The notes under the pieces: generated by a model
Database searches by the model: none
Seen by the model: only the letters and a program-made list of their open reading frames with translations
What the model was told of the DNA's origin: nothing
Translations under genes and position numbers: made by a program
DNA from: Euperipatoides rowelli
Taxonomy: Eukaryota; Onychophora; Udeonychophora; Euonychophora; Peripatopsidae
DNA length: 12,282 nucleotides
Assembly (NCBI GenBank): GCA_003024985.2
Contig: PXIH01S0000187.1
Direction: 5' to 3' (one strand)
Shown here: one piece after another, positions 1 to 9,200 of the stretch
Numbering within the stretch: the first letter of the stretch is position 1
How the letters are laid out: every line of letters begins with the position of its first letter

Positions 1-58
1 CCCCATTTTTTTTTGTGCCCAGGGCCCCATGATGTCTAAATTCGCCCCTGTACTGACC
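1..58 (-). mobile_element. Probable hAT transposon terminus at window edge, with possible 8-bp target duplication
   Basis: Read on the minus strand, position 50 begins CAGGGGCGAATTTAGACATC and continues with ATGGGGCCCTGGGCAC and an A run. CAGGGGCG... is a typical terminal inverted repeat start for hAT elements, and the segment is much more G+C-rich than the surrounding sequence. The eight bases just outside it (51-58, TACTGACC) would be one copy of the target-site duplication. The rest of the element and the second copy lie left of the window, so this rests on terminal motif and composition only. Confidence 0.4.
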
Positions 59-1720
59 CCAGCCCGTCCTCTAGCAGGCAACTTATAATCACAATGTAAA
101 TGTTGGTTGAACATAAGCTTGAATAAAAGACTGAAGTCAGGCTTTTTAGCTAACATTTATTATGTGATATTTTAAAGTACAACAAAATAAAGTCAATAAT
201 ATCAGACACAGCTGAATAGCATCAAAATTTAAAACAATAAATAGCCCCTGGAATAAAAATATATACCACAGTATCATCAAGGGGTGGACTTATGCCTTGG
301 TTTGGTCACTTGCCAAATCAACTGCATAAAACAACCCTTAGATTTGGCGAGAAGCCAATTTAAAAAGAGACAAAATTTTTCATAAAACCTTATGAATAAT
401 TAGAATGTTAATGAACCCCACATCAAGCCAATTCACTGTTTCATGTGCTATCTACAAGCAAGCAGATAATCTGTCTGTCAACACAATAATGTGATGCGAA
501 TGTAGACAACACACAACACATGAACAAAGGTAAGCAAGATCTTCACTTGGAAAACAAAAACAAAAGTAAAAAAAAAAAAAAAATCATTATAGCGCACATA
601 TAGTAGCACTTCTGAATAAATATATTACAATATAAACATGGGGTAATGATGGAACGCAAGCAGATATGATATTTCTTCAACTCATACACTGAGAATATCT
701 TAAGGGATATAACATTTTTTCAAATGTCTTTATTGCAAAAAAAAAAAAAAATGGAAGAGAATCAGAATAGATCAATCTATTAGTAAACTGACCAAAATTT
801 TCACTTTTTCAATTTAAGACTTTTGTTTTGAACTTTTCTCAAATGGGAGTTTAAGAACTTCGACTTGTCAGTGAATCCAAGTCTGTATGAATGAATCTGG
901 GAAATTATGATTTTCCAAACATTTTAATTCATAATCAAGATTGGTCAACATATTTAGAGACAAGTAAATAAATACCGTATTTAAAATTTCCCAACAACAA
1001 ATATGAATAGTATTAGTAATTGGCAAGTTTAAGCAATACACATTAGTTTTACATGAAAATTAGCCAGTTGTTTTGTATTGTAGAATGATTCAGCATTTGG
1101 GTTGGTACTGGATGTCCAATATAAATAGAAACTGTACTGTATATTTACTAGAAAATGGCCAATGAAGAACATGACACCATGTTTGATTCAAATCCACATT
1201 AAGTAGCTACAGTAAGTAATGTTATTATCATCTGATCTTTAAATTATTTCTCAATTAATTTTTTTAAGATTAATTTTAATAAAGTGGATATAGAACATAA
1301 AGCAAGTTTACATTCAAACCTAGCCATGATTTTCTATGTGTAGCATTAAAGTTTTGAAATGCTAAACAGAATAAATCAAGTTAGCAGTATTTCAATTATT
1401 ATTTACTGCAACTTGTAAATAGATGTGATAATAAACTTGGAGTTTTTGATGATTTAGTTTAATGAATCATACTCTTTCTTTCATTTTAGCCTAGAAATCA
1501 TTTTTTTCACATGTAGCAAGTCTCCTGTAGTGGAATTTTAACATGAAATTGGTCACTGCAAACTGGACGGCAATTTATAAGTGATGTTATGGTTATAAAA
1601 GATATACAAACAAACTGTTTTATTATTCTATAAATACTGTATAGACTGATTTTCTGATAAAAATACTAAAGCAGTAAAGCGAACTCTAATGTAGTGCAGC
1701 TTATACGGTAGTTAAGTGTA

Positions 1721-1736
1721 GGAGGGGGGGGGAGGG
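1721..1736 (+). repeat. Short G-rich run
   Basis: GGAGGGGGGGGGAGGG, sixteen bases of almost pure G in A+T-rich sequence. It has enough G runs to form a G-quadruplex in principle and reads as a C tract on the transcribed (minus-gene) RNA. No function is implied. Confidence 0.6.
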
Positions 1737-1900
1737 CTTTAGCATTATACACTTCACCACAAGTTGCAGTATGTGGATGGAAAGTAGAAACAATCTTTAC
1801 AATTAAATAAATCATTTATTTTAAGAACAATAAATGATAAATAATAAATTAATTTATGAATGGGAAGCTAGTCATCCCAATACATGTGACATGAATTTAA

Positions 1901-2003
1901 GTTGAGAATGGAACATGAGAAGGGGGGAATGGCACTAATAGCATTGAGTATTCTGTAAGCTATTTTATTGATACTCATTAGCACCATTCTCATGGGTGTC
2001 AAC
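1901..2003. repeat. Imperfect foldback (hairpin) about 100 bp
   Basis: The left half 1914-1951 (CATGAGAA, a G run, GAATGGCACTAAT, six extra bases, GAGTAT) pairs with 1971-1994 (ATACTCATTAGCACCATTC then TCATG). Two internal loops come from extra bases in the left arm. GTTGA at 1901-1905 and TCAAC at 1999-2003 extend it outward. The apical loop is 1952-1970. It could be a decayed MITE or simply a transcribed hairpin in the UBE3B intron; there is no clear target duplication. Confidence 0.55.
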
Positions 2004-2016
2004 ATCTTGAGTTAAT

Positions 2017-2140
2017 CAGTGGTGTCCAAGCAATTTTGTCTTGGTGCCAAAATTTTGAATTTGTTCAGCACCAAAAATGTTACTTTGTGCCAAGGACTAT
2101 TTTAATTTTTTCTTTCCAAGTTTCAGAGGTCTCTGGTGCC
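2017..2140 (+). mobile_element. Possible hAT-like 5' terminus, truncated
   Basis: CAGTGGTGTCCAAGCAATTT at 2017 resembles the CAGTGGT-x-x-CCAA-x-C starts of many hAT elements. It is followed by a stretch rich in TTGGTGCCAA / GCACCAAAA motifs, a composition typical of hAT ends, running to a last TGGTGCCAAT near 2142. No matching right-hand terminus (…CCACTG) was found, and the eight preceding bases are not repeated downstream, so at best this is a truncated copy. Confidence 0.3.
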
Positions 2141-2552
2141 AATACATTTTTTTTTAAAAAATCAACTAATTCAATTGAAATTTAATGTATTTTATTTTAT
2201 TAGTAATTATGATATGTGCATAAATTTGTGCACCTTACAACAATGTTACTCAAATTAATGGAGGAATAAAACATTTTATTTAGTAAATATAATGTATTTT
2301 TTTTTTTTTTTAAAAAAAGTAAAGATAGAAAGGAATCAAGAGATCAAATCACAGCAACCAAAGTTTGTTTAATTTCTTTTTAGGAATATAATTAATGTAA
2401 GGAAAAAAAACGCAGTTTACTTAGAAAATGTACTGCATGTGTTTAAAAAAAAAGATTAAGATAGAAAAGGAAAGAATCTATTTATTGCTGTAGCTATTTA
2501 ATTTAACCTTGTTTTTTTATGCTTAAAATAGTTCATGTTGCTTTTTGCGCAG

Positions 2553-2657
2553 GCGACAAGATCTATGCTGGAGATATAAAAATTTATGGCAAAATAGCGA
2601 CAGTTGGAAACCCATGGTAAATATGCAAGATGGTGACACTTTGCAACACTAAACAAG
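2553..2657. other. Unassigned, less A+T-rich island with internal ~40-nt duplication
   Basis: A 105-nt segment bounded on the + strand by an acceptor-like ...TTTTTGCGCAG and a donor-like CAAG|GTAATG. All three + frames contain stops, so it is not an internal coding exon on that strand; a non-coding exon is conceivable. On the minus strand one frame is open for about 60 codons across it but shows no UBE3B similarity and no early ATG. GCAAAATAGCGACAGTT (from 2589) and GCAAGATGGTGACACTTT (from 2625) are degenerate copies of one another. It could be a transposon fragment or a non-coding exon. Confidence 0.35.
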
Positions 2658-3104
2658 GTAATGAGTAAAATTATATAACGTAACTAGATATGGATGACTA
2701 TAAGTAGTTTCATTATTAGAGTTATAAGAAAAAAATCACTTAATTACTAAAAAAATAAAGATTCAATATAGGCCCTAGTCTTGAAATGTCAAATGAGCTA
2801 TTTGTGCACACATAGCTAAATTGAAATCAGAGAAGACTGTAATTGATCAATTATCAGCTTATTGTAAAAAAAAAAAGTTAAAAGTCTCAATATCATTAAC
2901 AAAAATCATTTAACTGTAAATTTAAAAAAAAAAAAAAAAACTTTTAATTAATAACAGTTTAAGAAAAAGCATAACCAGTTTTATAAGACAAAACAATCCA
3001 CAAATTCAAATACAAAACAATAAAGCAATTGATATGATAAAAGTCAAAAAGGTATAGGTAACCTTATTATAAAAAATCAATTGTATTTAAAATCCCTAAC
3101 TTAC

Positions 3105-3210
3105 CTCTGCAGCAGAGGACGAAAGATGGAAAATCACAGCAGGTACAGATAAAATGTGCAAGAGGAAGAGGCTCATAATATTATCAGAGAATTGGGCTGC
3201 AATTGCTGGT
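3105..3210 (-). CDS. UBE3B: UBE3B exon 7 in window (106 bp)
   Basis: Acceptor ...TTTTTTTTAG and donor GAG|gtaagt, which is close to the metazoan consensus. It opens with A, completing Arg (CG+A), then 35 codons: [18 protein letters not shown] followed by [17 protein letters not shown]. The [11 protein letters not shown]...HIxSVPA signature is the most diagnostic UBE3B segment in the window. The frame stays open on both sides (3096-3296), but the splice sites and loss of similarity delimit the exon. Phase 0 out. The following exon (vertebrate RLTVLESHDMLRKF region) was not found in the remaining 3.1 kb. Confidence 0.95.
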
Positions 3211-6200
3211 CTAAAAAAAACAAAAAAAACAATAACACTAAGAAAAAAATGAAAACAAATTTGATAAATATTATAAACTAGCAAATAACCTAGCATAAAT
3301 GATCATAAAATAATTCCACCTATCCAGGAACAAACTTCCATATCCAAGAGCCAATTAATCCCTATCAATAGGGAATGGTCCTTACTCAGTAATAAATGTC
3401 CCTATCCAGGGAAAATAGTACCAATCAATAGCTAATGTTTTTTACCCAGTGGCTAATTAAAGCATTTCACGATACATTTCATATTATATTGTAAAATGTA
3501 CAATAAATACAAATACCAATTTCATATTACACATTCAAATGTAAAATGTTTAAGTGAATGACACTGTAACCGAGTGATACTGCAAATTATATAGGATATA
3601 TAAAATGATTTACAAAAAAATAAGCACAAGATAAAACTTGTTAGTTATTGGTACTACAGTATATTTATTATAAAATCAAACAATGATAGACATCTCATTA
3701 AAATTAATAATTGTCTTTTCGCAATATTAGTCTAATCCTATCCACCACTCCAATTTATCAATATGTTGGTCACAAAATATTTTAGAATTTTTGTCTACTG
3801 TATTGCAAAATCTCAAAAAATTTTATAAATTGAATGTGTTAAATCATATACATTATATACCTAACTGCAGTAATTTCTTAGTGCCATGATTTACTAAAAG
3901 AAGTGCAGTTTCACTCCATGGTATGAATATGAATTCTTAGGATAATTTAGTTTGTCCCTAAAATGGTGGTTTATTTGACAACTAAATATAGTAAAAACTG
4001 GTTAACATATTTGAACTAGTGGGGACAGCACTGTTCTGCTAAATGACAATTCAAATAGATAATGACAGTAATTAAACATGGGTTTTAATGTTTTTTTTTT
4101 TTTAAAAAAAAAATGTTTTATTTAATTCCAACTATTAAAATATATGGAATGTATTAGCCTTTATTAAAATAATTTTTTAACGTCTAATTTACATAATATT
4201 TAAAGATTAGCTATTTTTTTTTACTAAATCAAAAGCAATGTTTATATTAAAATTTATAGTTAATATGGGTTTATATAAGCAATTAACATTGTATAAGTGG
4301 TTTGTTTTGTCATCTTCTATGTAAAGCATATTTTCAATAATTTGTACAAAAACAAAAAAGTATGGCCATCAAATTATTATGAAAATAGGTCATTGTCCAT
4401 AACTATATGAATTTTTTATCCACCATCAATATTTCTTTTGCTTATTGCCAAAGAAACATAAAATGGTAGTAAACCGGCTAACAAATTTACAAGTTTCTAT
4501 CTTAAAATTTAGTGATGTGCAAGTGATTAACTTTTTTGCCCACAAAGTACCTATTTTTATCCTTGTCTGAAGTAACTTTGATTAAACTAAAATATATTTT
4601 GTTCAGTATTTAATTAAATCCACAGTTTAGTTTTCATATGATGAAGAAAATCAACTGATGCTTTAAAAATCACCCACTTACACCTACATGTTGAAAATTT
4701 GACATACTATTTCTTGTCCTTATACATTTTTAACTTGTATTAGGATTTGAAAGACAAAAGATACAATAATAATGTAAATTGTTAATGAGATGCTTTCTTT
4801 ATAGATAATTAAAAAATAATTAACAAAATACAATAGAAAAATTTGAAATGTATCAAAGAGCATTACCGAATGGCAAGTGTAGTAAGAGCAGACAAAGATG
4901 CATGTTTCAGGCACGGTTTGGATCTTGCCAGACCTTTGTTCAAAATAATCTAGCAAAAATTTAAAAAATGACAAAATTATTATCTTGATTTTGAAATTGA
5001 ACTCAAATTATAGTAAAATAAAGAAAATCTAGATTTAATAAAAAAAAATTGAGATTTTAATCAAGATACCTGAATTGTTGGATAAAAGCCTTTACTGTTC
5101 ATATACCCCATAACATTGGAACATAATTGATTCATGCTTTTTTGCAAAGGTTCTCCTGAAATCAATACATATTGGATATACTGTACACATAAATAAGTAT
5201 GCTTATGTATTTAAATACCAGAAATTAGAAAATAAATATAATATGTTACATAATTAATTTAAAAAGAAATATTAGAAAAGATGAAGGATTTACCAAGTTT
5301 TAATTATGCATTTATATTTAATATTACATTAGGTAATTGATTGCTTATTATATAAACATTTACTTTATATGAAAAAAATCAATTCATAGTAGTAATCAAG
5401 CAAAGGATAACTCTATTTGAGCCATTCGCATGATCACTAAAAAGCGGGTTAAATAAAAATACTCACGACTGTAAATAGTCACTCCCTACATAATATACTA
5501 TATGTTTGTGCTCAATAGTGCAGATTGTAAAACTTTTGTGAATAGAATAGTCAGTAATTTTTTTATGTGAAGGCAAGCTAATAAATCTTGCTTAAACATA
5601 AGATCGAAAGTGCCACACTTTATCTTTACGATGATTGAATTTTTATGTGCATGTCAAAAAAAAAAAAGATCTTAAAAGATAAAAATAGAGTACGAGTGAA
5701 ACAAAATGTGTGATCTGCTATATAAGTTTCCTCTCCAATCCACATAATGTAATTTAATAATTCTGATAATGCACAAATTTGCATTCGTAACTGAGGAAGA
5801 AAAAAAAAATCAAGAAAACATGATGCTAGATGCAGTAAATTTACAGTATATACCTTACTAATAGTATACTCCTATGTCGGGTAGTTTTAGGATATTTTAA
5901 TTACAGAATGTTGTTATAAATAATTTGGCCAATGTGCACTTGGCAGATATTTTAAATGCCAAGAAAGAAAGCTCATCACTAGGGAATGTGTAAATATGAA
6001 GTCATAAAAAGCATGTATAGGTTCAAAAGTTATTCTAAATATATATACTGTACACAAGAAAATGAATAATCAATATAAAATATTAAGGATACAGTATACA
6101 GCAATATGAATTGTGGCAAATAAAATCTAATTGTATTACATGCTGTCACCTCCACCACCACCTTTTATCATTAACTCAAATATAACAAAATTGTATTTGT

Positions 6201-9200
6201 TTGTTACCTGATTTTGACTTGAGGATTTTCCATGTTGAGATACTTGTAAAAGTAAGAAGTGTATGTAAATAAACTGCTAAACATTTACTATCGTTAGGAC
6301 ATTCCGGCTATAATGAAATAAAAAAAAAAAGTTAATTGAAGATTAAATCCTTGATCTGAAATGTACTGTATTATTATTTTAGGGTTTTATTCATCAAATA
6401 AGTGAATTCGTTAAAAACATATAGCCAACAATGGAAATAGAAGTACTATAGAGCCTAAGCTCTATAGAAATATTTATACACACAAGATCAATATTTCTAA
6501 ACTATAGATATAATCAAATAATATCAGCATAACAAAACAGGATTTACTGTAGTTCAAAATAAATAAATAAATAAATAAAATAATAGACCTATATACACAG
6601 TATGTAAAACATATATAATCTCTTCCTAGATTAATAATGTTTGGCCTTTAAGAAATGAATGAATAAATTGAAATCTAAAATGTTGTTTAAATTCTGTCAG
6701 TGATATTCATTCCTGATATCATATTTCATATGTGAAACAATGCTATTTGTCCAATGATTCAAAGTTATTTAACCCAAGATTCAATAGCCTATAGGCTAAT
6801 AGAAAAAATATATAATAATAATAATAATAATAGTAATAATAATAATAATAATAAAAAAATAATAAAATTATATATTAAAAAAAATAGATTAGGACCAGGG
6901 ACAACCTCGCTGGACTATGGTATGTTGTTGTCCGTCATATTTGTATTTGTATAGCAAAACAATGTTCACTTTATTTTATGACTTTTAGCAATTTTAATTA
7001 AATTATATACTAATACGCCCATAACGAACACAATATTTTATTTAGCTCGTCTATGTTAATTTTAATTATTCAAGTATTCATGTTTGACTAACGAATAGGC
7101 AATATTTGATGCATGAAATTTCACAATTTTTTAAGATTGTTCATTCATTTTTCATTAATTGTATGACATCAATAAACAGTTTGTTTTAATTATAAACTTA
7201 ATCCACATATCACTGAGATCACATAAATAATACCACAGCCAGATTAATTCCCCAAATTCTTTCATCAATTTTCATTAAATAATCTAGCACTCACAAATTT
7301 ATTTTTACACAAGATTTGGCGCAAATGCTTTATTTTAGAACTAATTATCTAAATGTATTATTTAATTTATTAAATTGCGTTTTAAATTATATCATAGTTT
7401 GGTATGTTATCTACAATTTTATTTAAAATATTATATTGAACGTTATGTTTCCATAACGCCCATTACAAGGATAAAATAGAATAGACGGTAATAATAATAA
7501 AAATATCTTATTTTACTCGAAACAATAATAACAGTTTTAGAATCAGCCACGTGCTTGCCATTGACTAGGTTTACAAGACGTCAGAATGAAAAACATAAAC
7601 GGCTCCAGCTTCTTTTACAANGGCCGCTGCTNACTATTNCCGGGACATTATTCTTCGGNTCGTTCACACCGACCCAACAACACCAACAGGTCTTGCAGGA
7701 AGATCTTGTTGGGCCGGACTGAACGACCCTCAGAGAATGACAAGCTAACTTAATATTACAATGAATAAATAGTGCATGCTACATGCACATTNAAATNAAC
7801 CTGATGAATANATTTTACTTAATGAGTGTACTCGAGAGCATATGACCAGTCTACGCAGCGTTTACATTAACGTGATTGTTTAAGTCACGTTGCCATAACT
7901 TTGACCAGCTGATATCGAAGACATGACAAAAAAATGTAAACACAGCGCAGACATACTGTAGATCCATCGGCTCAAGAGCACACTAACCAAGCAAATAATA
8001 CAAACACAAATACCACATCATTACAATATATAGAGAGCATTCAACTGTTTGAATGTCACAATTTTGATCTGTGAAGTCTGGATATCAATAAATCGTAGAG
8101 TATAAGTGTTTTCCTATTCGTATTTATGACTTCAATTAATACAACCTGAAATATCACTAACAATCCGTTTCATATTACAGTATATTCAAAGTCTAAATAC
8201 AGCTTTAGTTCAAATCCATTCTTAACACCTTACAAATTGACTGAACAGTGATAAAGTTATTGCTAATAAACCAAAAAATGGCATAAATATACAACTGTTT
8301 AAATAGTGTACATTAAAAAAAAATACAATAAATAATTTTATTTTACACTAAAAAAAAAGAGGGGGAAGGTATTCTAGGCTAAAATAATTAATCTACTGTA
8401 TATAAAGATATTACCCTTAATTCTCTGAGATACAAACAGGTCCTCCATAGAATATCTTTCAATTGCTTGATCCATAACAATGTGTAGTCTTTGGACATTG
8501 CAACCGAGATGTAGCAGTACTTAATAAATAAATGAATGATAAAGTGATAAAAGAGTCTTAACGAATTCAGTTTATTATAAATAAATAAATAACTTTAAAC
8601 TATGTCATAACATTACAAAGACAAAAAGGTAAACTAAATAATTTTATAGTTTCAAAAATTTTCAACAAATTTCTTCACTTAAAAAAAATAGTTATTAGCA
8701 TCAGTTTTAGTAAAGCAATAAAAGTTATTTTGCATAGAAACAAAATTGTTAAAGTTGGAATATATTTGTCTCTAACATATAACACATAAAAAAAATTACT
8801 TTTTTTTTTTTTAAATTAAATCAAGTTATAAATATAATATGGGCTTAATTAGAACAAAGACTACCACAAAAATTGGCTCATAAATCATCATTTATTGAAA
8901 TTTTAATTATAATTTACTGTATTTATAGCATTTTTTATTTCATTACTGCATCCTCAATTAAGTTTGGTAGTGTATGGTTTATTATTAATCTAAATTTCGT
9001 ATACAATCAGGGACAATTTCCAATCACAATCCATATTATAAAAAAATAGAGTTGACAAATTGTTTAATGTAAAGGTTTCAAGTTTTTAATTTAAATTGTA
9101 TTTTCTGTTAACCAAACTGCTGAAATTGAGACAACACCATGGATTAAAACAAATAATAATCAGGATGTAATTGCATTTCATTTGGATATTATCTTAAAAT

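Larger units (their letters stand above)
1..3104 (-). other. Intron following exon 7, downstream end outside window
   Basis: No UBE3B homology could be read in this stretch on the minus strand, so it is taken as intron of at least 3.1 kb. It holds a hAT-like terminus (1-58), a G-rich run (1721-1736), a foldback (1901-2003), a second hAT-like terminus (2017 on), an unexplained island (2553-2657) and many A or T homopolymers, including T9A6 at 2147-2161 and T15A7 at 2297-2318. The rest is featureless A+T-rich sequence. Confidence 0.7.
3211..4866 (-). other. Intron between exons 6 and 7 (1656 bp)
   Basis: Bounded by the phase-2 donor of exon 6 and the T-rich acceptor of exon 7. It contains the ~20-bp minisatellite at 3319-3462 and a self-complementary T13A10 tract at 4091-4113. 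The remainder is A+T-rich with no reading frame resembling a known protein. Confidence 0.88.
7546..7990. other. CpG-bearing, structured segment inside intron
   Basis: About 440 bp with clearly more G+C and many more CpG dinucleotides than the sequence on either side. It includes CACGTG at 7548-7553, GACGTC at 7577-7582 and several nested inverted repeats listed separately. All seven Ns of the window fall in it (7621, 7632, 7639, 7659, 7792, 7797, 7811). It has no coding potential that I can recognise. It could be one or two recently inserted foldback elements or an intronic regulatory region; the inverted repeats favour the first. Confidence 0.5.
6308..8414 (-). other. Intron between exons 3 and 4 (2107 bp)
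   Basis: Donor gtaata, acceptor CATTATAG. It holds a hairpin at 6446-6467, a (TAAA)n run, an (AAT)n run, and the CpG-bearing foldback segment 7546-7990 with all seven Ns. A 66-codon + frame at 6754-6954 is largely produced by the AAT repeat (an Asn run) and is not considered a gene. Confidence 0.9.

Noticed and set aside
156-345. Possible alternative terminal exon on the minus strand (short frame ending in TAA near 291, AATAAA at 161-156)
   Set aside because: The acceptor is weak, the peptide matches nothing in UBE3B, and AATAAA is expected by chance in sequence this A+T-rich.
291-362. Short + frame starting MPWFGHLPNQ
   Set aside because: Only 23 codons, no recognisable domain and no context.
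1549-1620. Minus-strand open stretch near CGTCCAGTTTGCAGTGACC as a missing UBE3B exon
   Set aside because: The translated residues do not resemble the expected continuation of UBE3B, and there is no convincing acceptor.
3096-3296. 66-codon minus-strand open frame as a stand-alone gene
   Set aside because: Only 3105-3210 is conserved and it is bounded by clear splice sites; the N-terminal part is translated intron.
4720-4974. 84-codon minus-strand open frame
   Set aside because: Overlaps exon 6 in the wrong phase; the correct frame gives the conserved GLARSKPCL peptide.
6754-6954. 66-codon + strand open frame with an Asn run
   Set aside because: Its length comes mainly from the AAT microsatellite. 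It has no domain, no splice context and lies within a UBE3B intron.
8800-8812. T13 tract and other homopolymers as terminators or functional signals
   Set aside because: Homopolymers are scattered all over this A+T-rich DNA with no gene end nearby.
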